Of a stretch of DNA of 64,000 bases, positions 53,809 to 62,281 are shown one piece after another. The DNA lies in assembly GCF_015461805.1 (NCBI RefSeq), contig NZ_JACVZE010000001.1:744001-808000 (forward strand). Reading direction: 5' to 3'. The translations under genes and the position numbers were made by a program. Under the pieces are notes generated by a model, which saw nothing but the letters and a program-made list of their open reading frames with translations, had not been told where the DNA came from and made no database searches. The DNA comes from Pseudomonas pisciculturae (GTDB taxonomy: Bacteria; Pseudomonadota; Gammaproteobacteria; Pseudomonadales; Pseudomonadaceae). The number at the start of each line of letters is the position of its first letter. The stretch's first letter is position 1.

Positions 53809-55186
53809 GCCCAGCAGCCTGCGCTGGCGGCTGCTGTGGAACCTGGCGCTGTTGCTGGTGCTGCTGATGCTGGCCAGCGGCATGAGTGCCTACTGGAACG
53901 GTCGCGAGGCGGCCGACACGGCCTACGACCGCACGCTGCTGGCGTCTGCCCGCACTATCGCCGCTGGCTTGACCCAAGTCGACGGCACCCTGAGCGCCAA
54001 CGTGCCGTACGTGGCCCTGGACACCTTCGCTTACGACAGCGCCGGGCGTATTTACTACCAGGTCAATGACATCGATCAGAAGTTGATTTCGGGTTACGAA
54101 AACCTTCCCGGCCCGCCGCCCGGTACGCCGCGCACCGATGATTATCCAGCCTTGGCACGCTTTTACGACGCCGTTTATCAGGGCCAGCCCGTGCGGGTGG
54201 TGAGCCTGCTCAAAGCAGTTTCTGAACCGAATATGAATGGCATGGCCGAAATCCGCGTGGCCGAAACCGATGAAGCCCGCGTGAGCATGGCCCGCAGCCT
54301 GATGGCCGACACCTTGCTGCGGCTGGGCATGCTCGCAGTGGGGGCCTTGTTGCTGGTGTGGTTTGCCGTGAGTGCTGCGTTGCGCCCGCTGGAGCGCCTG
54401 CGCACGGCGGTAGAAGAGCGCCAGCCGGATGACCTGCGCCCACTGCCGCTGGTGGAAGTGCAACATGAGTTCGGCCCGCTGGTGCGCTCCCTCAATCACT
54501 TCACTGAACGGCTGCGCGGCCAGTTCGAGCGCCAGGCGCAGTTTATTGCCGACGCGGCCCACGAGTTGCGCACTCCACTTGCGGCGCTCAAGGCTCGCTT
54601 GGAACTGGGCCTGCGCAGCGACGCCCCAGACACCTGGCGCAGCACCCTGGAAACCGCCGCCCAAGGCACTGATCGTCTGACCCATCTGGCCAACCAATTG
54701 CTGTCCCTGGCCCGCATCGAAAACGGCGCCCGAGCGATTGCCGAGGGTGGCGCGCAGCTGTTGGACCTGAGCCAATTGGCCCGTGAACTGGGCATGGCCA
54801 TGGCACCGCTGGCGCATGCACGGGGCGTTGCGTTGGCGTTGGAAGCTGACGAACCGGTATGGCTGCGCGGCGAGCCGACACTGTTGAACGAGTTATTGAG
54901 CAACCTGGTGGACAACGCCTTGGCCCACACGCCACCGGGCGGCAACGTGATTCTGCGGGTGACGGCGCCAGCGGTGCTGGAAGTGGAGGATGACGGCCCC
55001 GGCATTCCTTCGGATGAGCGCGACCGGGTGTTCGAGCGTTTCTACCGCCGCAGCCAGCAGGGCATGGGGTCTGGCTTGGGTCTGGCGATTGTGGGTGAGA
55101 TCTGCCGGGCGCACCTGGCGCAGATCAGCCTGCACGATGGCGAGCGCGCCGGGCTTAAGGTGCGGGTCAGTTTTATCGCCGGTTGA
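53801..55186 (+). CDS. tctE: Sensor histidine kinase TctE
   Basis: 461-residue inner-membrane kinase: TM1 (about 11-30), periplasmic 2CSK_N sensor domain (31-170), TM2 (about 172-193), a HAMP-like linker, H-box FIADAAHELRTPLAAL (His254) and the N, G1 and G2 ATP-binding boxes (NLVDNALAHTPPGG, VEDDGPGIP, GSGLGLAIV). Partner of TctD; the sensed ligand is probably a tricarboxylate. Ends one base before the convergent HDOD gene. Confidence 0.92.
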   Translation: MHKPSSLRWRLLWNLALLLVLLMLASGMSAYWNGREAADTAYDRTLLASARTIAAGLTQVDGTLSANVPYVALDTFAYDSAGRIYYQVNDIDQKLISGYENLPGPPPGTPRTDDYPALARFYDAVYQGQPVRVVSLLKAVSEPNMNGMAEIRVAETDEARVSMARSLMADTLLRLGMLAVGALLLVWFAVSAALRPLERLRTAVEERQPDDLRPLPLVEVQHEFGPLVRSLNHFTERLRGQFERQAQFIADAAHELRTPLAALKARLELGLRSDAPDTWRSTLETAAQGTDRLTHLANQLLSLARIENGARAIAEGGAQLLDLSQLARELGMAMAPLAHARGVALALEADEPVWLRGEPTLLNELLSNLVDNALAHTPPGGNVILRVTAPAVLEVEDDGPGIPSDERDRVFERFYRRSQQGMGSGLGLAIVGEICRAHLAQISLHDGERAGLKVRVSFIAG

Positions 55187-56008
55187 TCAGTAGAACATCG
55201 AGCGCGCTTCATCCAGCTCGGCCCGCAGGGCTTCACTGTAAGGGTCGACCCGCAGCTTCTTGAGGGCCGGCAGGGTAGACACCGGAAAGTCCGCCAGCGG
55301 ATGATCGGTGCCGCGATGGCAATACAGTACGGCGATTTGCACCAGGTCGATGTAGTCGAGGCTGGCAGAGTCTCGTTCCAGGTTCAGGTATTGGCCTGGC
55401 AGTTTCGCCAGCATTTCCGGGAAGTCCCAACCGCTGAGCAATTTGTCCCCCAGCAGTGGGTGGATGCTGTCGATGACATGGTTGAGGCTGACCGGGTCGG
55501 AGAGCAACTCGTAGTGGTCTTCGGCGTACGTGAGGATCGGCAGCACGCCGATCTGATGCACCAGGCCGCCCAGGGCTGCCTGGTCTGGCTTGAGCTGACT
55601 GTGGCTGCGGCACAGCACATAACTCACACCGGCCACTTCCAGGCTGCGACGCCATACATCACGCATCTTCTGATCCACCGCATCGGAGCGGGCGTGGAAG
55701 ATTTGCTCCATCACCAGGCCGATGGCCAGGTTACTGCTGTAGTTGGTGCCCAGCCGAGTGATAGCGGTGTGCAGGTCGGTGACTTCCTGGGTGGCGCGCA
55801 ACAGCGGGCTGTTGACCACTTTGATCAGGCGTGCCGACAGCGCGGTATCGCGACCGATCACTTTGCTCAAGTGGCTGATGCTGATTTCCGGGTCTTCAGC
55901 GGCCTGACGAATGTTCAGGGCCACTTCCGGCAAAGTCGGCAGAACCAGGTCATCGTTGCCGATGGCCGTAACCAAAGCCTGTTGGACTTTTTCCGCCAGC
56001 TTGTTCAT
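55187..56008 (-). CDS. HDOD-domain protein
   Basis: 273 residues covering one HDOD domain (LPTLPEVALNIRQAAEDPEISISHLSKVIGRDTALSARLIKVVNSPL; LGTNYSSNLAIGLVM; LGGLVHQIGVLPIL). HDOD proteins resemble HD-type phosphodiesterases but usually lack catalytic residues and act in signalling. No attached GGDEF, EAL or receiver domain. Adjacent and downstream in the same direction from ygfZ. Confidence 0.87.
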   Translation of the reverse strand: MNKLAEKVQQALVTAIGNDDLVLPTLPEVALNIRQAAEDPEISISHLSKVIGRDTALSARLIKVVNSPLLRATQEVTDLHTAITRLGTNYSSNLAIGLVMEQIFHARSDAVDQKMRDVWRRSLEVAGVSYVLCRSHSQLKPDQAALGGLVHQIGVLPILTYAEDHYELLSDPVSLNHVIDSIHPLLGDKLLSGWDFPEMLAKLPGQYLNLERDSASLDYIDLVQIAVLYCHRGTDHPLADFPVSTLPALKKLRVDPYSEALRAELDEARSMFY

Positions 56009-56044
56009 TCATGCTCTCTAGGGTGTTGCAAAAGGGTACGGCGA

Positions 56045-56980
56045 CTAACGCTGGATCTCTCGATCACGGTCGAGTGTGTAGGGCAGGTCAAGCAGTTGCA
56101 GACCGGGGCCTTCCAGTGTGCCTAAGTGCACATCGCCACTATCGGCAGCTTCGGCTTGCAACACGGCCAGAAGTTCAATCACTTGGTCAGCTTTTGCGGC
56201 AATCACCACTTCGCCGATCGCGCTGTTATGGCTGGGGCAAAACAGCGGGGTGCCTGGCTCGGGCATCTCGGCCGAATTGAGGCTCAGGCGATACAGGCGG
56301 CGCTTGAGTTTGCCCAGGTACTGCATGCGCGCGACGATTTCCTGGCCGGTGTAGCAACCTTTCTTGAAACTCACGCCGCCCACGGCTTGCAGGTTAAGCA
56401 TCTGCGGGATGAACAGCTCGCGGGTTTGCGCCATGACCTGGCCGATACCCGCGCGGACCTGGCCCAGCAGCCAATCATTCAACGGTTTTTCGTCGAGCTG
56501 CAATTGGCCGCGCACAGCGTCTGCTTGCTCGGCGGGTACCCAGAGTTCGGCACGGCCTGGGGATACGCGGATAGCGATCAGGGTTTCGGTGCGTGCGACG
56601 CTGTCGGTCTCGGCCGGTAGCTCAAGGCCGAGCTTGGCGAGTGCCGGTTCTGCGTTCACCAGGCCAAAACGCACCCAAGCGGCGCTTTCGTCGGTGAGCT
56701 TGGATTTGGAGAAGACCGCGTATTTCTTCAGGTCTGCCAGTTGTGGCTCCAGCAGTTCAGTAGCCATTGCCAGCAACACGCCGTCACCTTGCAGCAGGAT
56801 GCGAAAGCTCGATTGCATGCGCCCCTTTTGCGTGCAGCGCGCGCCAAGACTGGCCTGGGTGTCGCTCAGGTAATTGAGGTTGCAGGTCAGTTGCCCTTGC
56901 AGGAACTTGGCAGCGTCGGCGCCGCGGACGGCGAGAACGCCTTCGTGGGACAGGGGGCAGAAGAAAGCAGAGTCAGCCAT
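56045..56980 (-). CDS. ygfZ: Folate-binding Fe-S assembly protein YgfZ
   Basis: 311 residues. Tetrahydrofolate-dependent factor that supports [4Fe-4S] enzymes such as MiaB. Contains the invariant motif KGCYTGQEIVARMQYLGKLKR with Cys209 and the folate-binding GcvT-like domain (FLQGQLTCNLNYL). Divergent from sdhE, the arrangement seen in many proteobacteria. Confidence 0.93.
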   Translation of the reverse strand: MADSAFFCPLSHEGVLAVRGADAAKFLQGQLTCNLNYLSDTQASLGARCTQKGRMQSSFRILLQGDGVLLAMATELLEPQLADLKKYAVFSKSKLTDESAAWVRFGLVNAEPALAKLGLELPAETDSVARTETLIAIRVSPGRAELWVPAEQADAVRGQLQLDEKPLNDWLLGQVRAGIGQVMAQTRELFIPQMLNLQAVGGVSFKKGCYTGQEIVARMQYLGKLKRRLYRLSLNSAEMPEPGTPLFCPSHNSAIGEVVIAAKADQVIELLAVLQAEAADSGDVHLGTLEGPGLQLLDLPYTLDRDREIQR

Positions 56981-57120
56981 GGGTCATCGCAGGTCAAAAA
57001 GTCATGGGTGCATCATAGAGGGGCGCCCGGCAAATGGATAGTTTCCGTATGGGGCGACCAAAGCCGAGTGTCCCACTGTCGTCGGGCCTGTATACTTGCC
57101 GCCTATTTGAGGAGCGCTCC

Positions 57121-57375
57121 ATGGTCGAAGATGTAGAAATCAATCGCCTCTACTGGCACAGCCGTCGCGGCATGCTTGAGTTGGATGTGTTGTTGGTGCC
57201 TTTCACCAAAGAGGTGTACGCAACGCTCAACCAGGTGGACCGCGACCTCTACGTCAGGCTGCTGACCTGCGAAGACCAGGACATGTTCGGCTGGTTCATG
57301 GAGCGCGCCGAATCTGAAGACCCAGAGCTGCAACGCATGGTTCGGATGATCCTGGATCGTGTCCAGCCCAAGTAA
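57121..57375 (+). CDS. sdhE: FAD assembly factor SdhE
   Basis: 84 residues. Promotes covalent FAD attachment to succinate dehydrogenase SdhA. Carries the conserved RGMLELD (Arg16-Gly17-x-x-Glu20) and DQDMFGWFM motifs. The ATG at 57121 follows GAGGAG; a longer in-frame reading from 57034 is not supported. Overlaps the YgfX-like gene by 17 bases. Confidence 0.93.
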   Translation: MVEDVEINRLYWHSRRGMLELDVLLVPFTKEVYATLNQVDRDLYVRLLTCEDQDMFGWFMERAESEDPELQRMVRMILDRVQPK

Positions 57376-57808
57376 CCCCGCTTTCGAATGCCGCTGGCAG
57401 GCCTCACGGCTGTTGCTGGCGGCGTATCTCCTCGCCCAGTTGTTCGCGTTGGGCGCGCTGTTGTCTCTCGATCTGCCTTATTCAAGCCTTGGCGTGTTGT
57501 TGTGTCTGACGCATGCCGTCTGGGCCTTGCCGCGTCATCTATTGTTGACTCACCGTTCGTCGATTCGTGGCTTGCGCCGTGACGCGGATGGCTGGCAGTT
57601 GTTCAGTGACGAGCGGGGTTGGCACGTTGTGCAGTTGCGTCCCGATAGCGTGGCATTGCCACTTATTGTGGTGCTGCGTTATCGGTTACCGGGCCAATGG
57701 TGGGTGCGTTCTGTTTGCGTGCCAGCGGATTCGCAGGTCGCCGATGTGCATCGACGCCTGCGGGTACGCTTGAAGTTCAGTCGCCGTAGGTGGTTGGCAC
57801 CAGAATAG
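57359..57808 (+). CDS. YgfX (CptA)-like membrane protein
   Basis: 149 residues from a GTG start inside sdhE. Basic, with two close hydrophobic helices ([38 protein letters not shown]) and a C-terminal cytoplasmic part rich in Arg. Position after sdhE and shape match YgfX, described in E. coli as the toxin CptA paired with SdhE/CptB. Its 3' end overlaps the 3' end of nadB on the other strand by 32 bases. Confidence 0.75.
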   Translation: MSSPSNPAFECRWQASRLLLAAYLLAQLFALGALLSLDLPYSSLGVLLCLTHAVWALPRHLLLTHRSSIRGLRRDADGWQLFSDERGWHVVQLRPDSVALPLIVVLRYRLPGQWWVRSVCVPADSQVADVHRRLRVRLKFSRRRWLAPE

Positions 57809-59393
57809 TGTCGCGGGCTTCGGGCAGCATCTCGGGGTAGTCGAGGGTGTAATGCAGGCCTCGGCTCTCTTTGCGTTCCATGGCTGAGCGAATCATCAGC
57901 TCCGCTACCTGGGCCAGGTTGCGCAGCTCGATCAGGTCGCGGCTGACTTTGTAGTTGCTATAGAACTCGTCGATCTCATCCAACAGCATACGCACCCGGT
58001 GCTGGGCCCGTTGCAGGCGCTTGGTGGTGCGCACGATCCCCACGTAGTCCCACATGAAGCGCCGCAGCTCATCCCAGTTGTGGGCGATGATCACGTCTTC
58101 GTCCGAATCGGTAACCTGGCTGGCATCCCAGCGGGGCAGGGCATCGGGCACGGGGATGGTCGGCAGTTGGTCGAGAATGTCTTCTGCTGCCGAACGCGCA
58201 TACACAAAGCATTCGAGCAGCGAGTTGCTGGCCATGCGGTTGGCGCCGTGCAAGCCGGTAAAGCTGGTTTCGCCAATTGCATACAGGCCGGGCACGTCGG
58301 TGCGCCCATGCTGATCGACCATCACGCCGCCGCAGGTGTAGTGGGCGGCGGGCACCACCGGAATCGGGCCTTTGGTGATGTCGATATTGAATGCCAGGCA
58401 GCGTTCGTAGACGGTGGGGAAGTGGGTCTTGATAAAGGCTTCGGGCTTGTGGCTGATGTCCAGGTACACGCAGTCGATGCCCAGGCGCTTCATTTCGTGG
58501 TCGATGGCGCGGGCGACGATGTCCCGTGGGGCCAGTTCGGCACGTGGGTCGAAGCGCTGCATAAAGCGTTCGCCGTTGGGCAGTTTCAAGTGCGCACCTT
58601 CGCCGCGCAGGGCTTCGGTGATCAGGAAGCTCTTGGCCTGGGGGTGATACAGGCAAGTGGGGTGGAACTGGTTGAATTCCAGGTTGGCCACCCGGCAGCC
58701 CGAGCGCCAGGCCATGGCGATGCCGTCGCCGCAGGCACCGTCGGGGTTGCTGGTGTAGAGGTAGACCTTGGCCGCGCCGCCCGAGGCGAGAATGGTGAAG
58801 CGTGCACCGTAGGTGTCCACCTCACCGCTGGCGCGGTTGAGTACGTAGGCACCGAGGCAGCGCTCGCCTTCAAGGCCCAGGCGTTTTTCGGTGATCAGGT
58901 CGACGGCAACTCGCTGTTCCAGCAATTCAATGTTGGGGCGTTGGCGGGCTTGCTCTAGCAAAGTCTTGAAGATCGCAGCGCCCGTTGCGTCGGCGGCGTG
59001 GATGATACGGCGATGGCTGTGGCCGCCTTCGCGGGTCAGGTGGAATTCGAAACCACCGTCGTCATTGCCCGCGTGTTCGTCGCGCGTAAACGGCACGCCT
59101 TGGTCGATCAACCACTGGATCGCCTCACGACTGTGCTCGACGGTAAAGCGCACCGCCTCTTCATTGCACAGGCCGCCGCCAGCGTTGAGGGTGTCTTCGA
59201 CATGGGACTGCACCGTGTCGGTGTCGTCCAATACCGCGGCGACACCGCCCTGGGCCCAAAATGTCGAGCCGTTGGCCAGGTCGCCCTTGCTCAGTACCGC
59301 AATCCGCAGGTGGCTAGGGAGGGTCAGCGCAAGACTCAAGCCGGCCGCGCCGCTACCGATCACCAGGACATCGTGTTGAAACTGTTGGCTCAT
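57777..59393 (-). CDS. nadB: L-aspartate oxidase
   Basis: First step of NAD synthesis: FAD-dependent oxidation of aspartate to iminoaspartate. 538 residues, normal length. FAD-binding [13 protein letters not shown] at the N-terminus, [17 protein letters not shown] (active-site segment), [54 protein letters not shown] and a helical C-terminal domain. Divergent from algU across 460 bases; single gene. Confidence 0.95.
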   Translation of the reverse strand: MSQQFQHDVLVIGSGAAGLSLALTLPSHLRIAVLSKGDLANGSTFWAQGGVAAVLDDTDTVQSHVEDTLNAGGGLCNEEAVRFTVEHSREAIQWLIDQGVPFTRDEHAGNDDGGFEFHLTREGGHSHRRIIHAADATGAAIFKTLLEQARQRPNIELLEQRVAVDLITEKRLGLEGERCLGAYVLNRASGEVDTYGARFTILASGGAAKVYLYTSNPDGACGDGIAMAWRSGCRVANLEFNQFHPTCLYHPQAKSFLITEALRGEGAHLKLPNGERFMQRFDPRAELAPRDIVARAIDHEMKRLGIDCVYLDISHKPEAFIKTHFPTVYERCLAFNIDITKGPIPVVPAAHYTCGGVMVDQHGRTDVPGLYAIGETSFTGLHGANRMASNSLLECFVYARSAAEDILDQLPTIPVPDALPRWDASQVTDSDEDVIIAHNWDELRRFMWDYVGIVRTTKRLQRAQHRVRMLLDEIDEFYSNYKVSRDLIELRNLAQVAELMIRSAMERKESRGLHYTLDYPEMLPEARDTILVPTTYGD

Positions 59394-59576
59394 TTGAAGG
59401 ATTCCGCAAAAAGCGATCCGAAGAGGTGGCGCAAACAGGACGCCTGGATCGGCGAATCAAAGGGTCACACGGGCCACTAGTATATAGAGGGGCTGAGCGG
59501 CACAATAGCCGGGCATTCGTGGCAATGTGAGATTACGGTGCACGGCTAGGGTAAAATCAGCCAGTTATTGAAGCGG

Positions 59577-59604
59577 GAACTTTTTGCATAAGCCCCGACT
59601 CAAT
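59577..59604 (+). promoter_or_regulatory. Predicted AlgU (sigma-22) promoter, distal, upstream of algU
   Basis: GAACTT (59577-59582), 17-base spacer, TCAAT (59600-59604). The -35 is exact, the -10 weak against TCTGA. Lies about 250 bases before algU. The remainder of 59394-59576 shows no gene and must carry the nadB promoter. Confidence 0.5.
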
Positions 59605-59770
59605 AGCAGGTTGCCCGAAAGCTGGGAAAACGTTGAGTTTATTGGCCCGTCGGGAGCATTGGACGCGTCAGAAAACCGGCGACAAGATTATTCGCGCAGC
59701 CGGCGTTGCCCGTGCTGCGTTTTTCGTGTGTGCCAAATCAGTGCGTGCCGGAAACTTGCTTGAAGGGGGA

Positions 59771-59797
59771 GAACTTTTGCGAAAAGACCGAGTCTAT
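59771..59797 (+). promoter_or_regulatory. Predicted AlgU (sigma-22) promoter, proximal, upstream of algU
   Basis: GAACTT (59771-59776), 16-base spacer, TCTAT (59793-59797), about 55 bases before the algU ATG. Fits the autoregulated algU promoters known in P. aeruginosa. Confidence 0.7.
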
Positions 59798-59856
59798 GTT
59801 TGCAAGCCTGATCGTTTAGTTATGCAAGCCTCCTTCAAGTACAACGAGGAGTGTTC

Positions 59857-60438
59857 ATGCTAACCCAGGAAGAGGATCAGCAGCTGGTCGAGCGCGTTCA
59901 ACGCGGCGACAAGCGAGCTTTTGATCTGCTAGTGCTGAAATACCAGCACAAAATTCTCGGGTTGATCGTGCGGTTTGTGCACGACACCCATGAAGCGCAG
60001 GACGTTGCACAGGAAGCCTTTATCAAGGCCTACCGTGCACTAGGCAACTTTCGCGGTGATAGTGCGTTTTACACGTGGCTATACCGTATCGCCATCAACA
60101 CGGCGAAGAACTATCTGGTGTCTCGCGGACGCCGCCCACCAGATAGCGATGTAAGTTCAGAAGATGCTGAGTTTTACGATGGTGATCACGGCCTCAAAGA
60201 TCTCGAGTCGCCGGAGCGAGCATTGCTGCGCGACGAGATCGAAGGAACCGTTCATCGCACAATTCAGCAACTGCCAGAAGATTTACGTACGGCGTTAACT
60301 TTACGTGAATTCGATGGTCTGAGTTACGAAGACATTGCGAGCGTCATGCAGTGTCCGGTGGGGACTGTAAGGTCACGGATTTTCCGGGCCCGGGAAGCCA
60401 TCGATAAAGCCTTGCAACCGTTGTTGCAAGAGAACTAA
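59857..60438 (+). CDS. algU: Extracytoplasmic function sigma factor AlgU (RpoE)
   Basis: 193-residue sigma factor for envelope stress and alginate genes. Region 2 (FVHDTHEAQDVAQEAFIKAYRALGNFRG...AFYTWLYRIAINTAKNYLV) and region 4 (LPEDLRTALTLREFDGLSYEDIASVMQCPVGTVRSRIFRAREAI) are complete, and the length equals that of P. aeruginosa AlgU. ATG 59857 with GAGGAG 6 bases upstream. First gene of algU-mucA-mucB. Held by MucA at the membrane and probably autoregulated through two upstream promoters. Confidence 0.96.
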   Translation: MLTQEEDQQLVERVQRGDKRAFDLLVLKYQHKILGLIVRFVHDTHEAQDVAQEAFIKAYRALGNFRGDSAFYTWLYRIAINTAKNYLVSRGRRPPDSDVSSEDAEFYDGDHGLKDLESPERALLRDEIEGTVHRTIQQLPEDLRTALTLREFDGLSYEDIASVMQCPVGTVRSRIFRAREAIDKALQPLLQEN

Positions 60439-60470
60439 AGACAGCGGCGACAGCCAAGAGAGGAACCGCC

Positions 60471-61058
60471 ATGAGTCGTGATGCCCTGCAGGAATCGCTG
60501 TCCGCAGTGATGGATAACGAAGCGGATGAACTGGAACTTCGTCGAGTGCTCAACGCATTTGATGATGCCGAAACCCGTGATACCTGGTCTCGTTACCAAG
60601 TCGCTCGGGCGGTGATGCACAAGGATCTTCTAATCCCTCGTCTGGATATTGCTGCGGCCGTTTCTGCTGCACTGGCTGATGAAGCCGTTCCGGCTAAGGC
60701 TGCTCGTGGTCCATGGCGTAGCCTGGGTCGCCTGGCAGTGGCTGCCTCGGTGACTGTTGCCGTGCTGGCCGGTGTTCGCCTGTACAACCAGGACGAAATC
60801 GCCGGTGCCGAATTGGCCCAGCAGACCCAGCAACCGGTCATGGCCGGCCCGCAAGTCAAAGGCCCAGCGGTATTGGCCGGCTACAAGGAAAGCTCGGACG
60901 CCACCGGCCCAATGGCCAACGGTGTGCTGCAAGGGCAATCCGGCTGGCAGGACCAGCGTCTTCCAGGCTACTTGCGCCAACACGCACAGGAATCGGCCCT
61001 GAAAGGCACTGAAAGCGCTCTGCCTTACGCTCGCGCCGCAAGCCTGGAAAACCGCTGA
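60471..61058 (+). CDS. mucA: Anti-sigma factor MucA
   Basis: 195 residues. N-terminal cytoplasmic part binds AlgU (SRDALQESLSAVMDNEADELELRRVL), one TM helix (LGRLAVAASVTVAVLAGVRLY, about residues 83-103) and a periplasmic tail that is cut by regulated proteolysis. The tail ends in ...SLENR, not in the shortened forms of mucoid mutants, so it appears intact. RBS GAGAGGA. 32 bases after algU. Confidence 0.95.
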   Translation: MSRDALQESLSAVMDNEADELELRRVLNAFDDAETRDTWSRYQVARAVMHKDLLIPRLDIAAAVSAALADEAVPAKAARGPWRSLGRLAVAASVTVAVLAGVRLYNQDEIAGAELAQQTQQPVMAGPQVKGPAVLAGYKESSDATGPMANGVLQGQSGWQDQRLPGYLRQHAQESALKGTESALPYARAASLENR

Positions 61059-61073
61059 TTCGTAAGGAGCTTT

Positions 61074-62036
61074 ATGCGCGCCATACCGCTCCTTACGCTT
61101 TTGCTCAGTAGTTGGCTTGCACTACCCGCCCACGCCGATGAGGCCCAAGATTGGCTGACTCGACTTGGGCGTGCAGAGCAGCAGCAAAGCTTTCAAGGTA
61201 CGTTCGTCTACGAGCGTAACGGCAGTTTTTCTACCCACGACATCTGGCATCGTGTCCAGGATGGTCAAGTTCGCGAGCGGCTCTTGCAGCTCGACGGCTC
61301 GGCTCAGGAAGTTGTGCGTGTAGATGGTCGTACTCAATGTGTCAGCGGCACCCTTGTCGCCGGCATCGGTAATTCCCGTGACGCTCCTTCACGCGCGCTT
61401 GATCCGCAAAAACTCAATCAATTTTATGAACTGGCCGTTATCGGCAAATCTCGCGTGGCCGGTCGTAATGCGGTGATTATCGCAATCACGCCGCGTGATC
61501 AGTATCGTTATGGATTTGAGCTGCATTTGGACCGTGAAACCGCGCTGCCGCTTAAATCACTGTTGCTCAATGATCAGGCGCAGTTGCTGGAGCGGTTTCA
61601 ATTCACGCGCTTGAATACTGCTGTCGCGCCGGATGATCGCGATCTGGCGCCTAGCAGCGAATGCACGCCTATCGCAGTCGCTAACAGCAATGCGCCGCAG
61701 GTGGAGTCTACTGAGTCTTGGCATCTGGAATGGCTGCCGCCGGGTTTCCAATTGACTAACAACAGTGCTCACAAAGACACCCAGACCAAGGCGACGGTCG
61801 ACAGTCTGATGTTTGAAGATGGGCTGGCACGTTTCTCGGTGTTTCTTGAGCCAATCAGTGATGCGAGTGTTACGGAAACCCGTACTCAATTGGGCCCCAC
61901 CGTTGCTGTTTCCCGCCGCTTGAATACGGCGGATGGCGAAATGATGGTCACCGTCGTTGGCGAGATTCCCATCGGCACTGCTGAGCGCATTGCACTGTCG
62001 GTGCGTGGTAAAAAAAAGACTGCCGCCAAGCCGTGA
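61074..62036 (+). CDS. mucB: Periplasmic anti-sigma regulator MucB
   Basis: 320 residues with a signal peptide ending AHA-DE. Binds the periplasmic tail of MucA and protects it from AlgW cleavage; equivalent to RseB. Lipoprotein-like domain (FQGTFVYERNGSFSTHDIWHRV; GRNAVIIAITPRDQYRYGFELH) and a C-terminal small domain (ESWHLEWLPPGFQL; VTVVGEIPIGTAERIALSV). 15 bases after mucA. mucC, which follows in P. aeruginosa, is missing here. Confidence 0.94.
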   Translation: MRAIPLLTLLLSSWLALPAHADEAQDWLTRLGRAEQQQSFQGTFVYERNGSFSTHDIWHRVQDGQVRERLLQLDGSAQEVVRVDGRTQCVSGTLVAGIGNSRDAPSRALDPQKLNQFYELAVIGKSRVAGRNAVIIAITPRDQYRYGFELHLDRETALPLKSLLLNDQAQLLERFQFTRLNTAVAPDDRDLAPSSECTPIAVANSNAPQVESTESWHLEWLPPGFQLTNNSAHKDTQTKATVDSLMFEDGLARFSVFLEPISDASVTETRTQLGPTVAVSRRLNTADGEMMVTVVGEIPIGTAERIALSVRGKKKTAAKP

Positions 62037-62128
62037 GCTGTTAATGCTGCGTTCATCTCGTCCTTTCACGCTACTTTCATGCCCTGTGATTCATAGTGAG
62101 CATGAAATGTTCGGATCAGTATTTTCAC

Positions 62129-62157
62129 TTGCAAAAAACTCGCATGTTTTTTATAGA
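62129..62157 (+). promoter_or_regulatory. Predicted sigma-70 promoter of mucD
   Basis: TTGCAA (62129-62134), 17-base spacer, TATAGA (62152-62157) in the 245-base gap between mucB and mucD. Just downstream (about 62168-62195) GGTCAGGGCT and AGCTCTGGCC can form a hairpin with a T-rich tail, either the end of the mucB message or part of the mucD leader. Confidence 0.6.
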
Positions 62158-62281
62158 TTTTTTAAAGGTCAGGGCTTGTCAGCTCTGGCCTTCTCTTGTT
62201 CGCGGAACAAAGATGTCGGTGGCAGTTTCCGGCGTTTCTTGAACCCTGTCGCTCAACCCTGCTCGTCGTAACGGGAGCTGT

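Noticed and set aside
59633..59863. A 76-codon frame directly before and overlapping algU
   Set aside because: It covers the predicted AlgU promoters and leader and its end overlaps the algU start; no homologue comes to mind. The region is better explained as regulatory.
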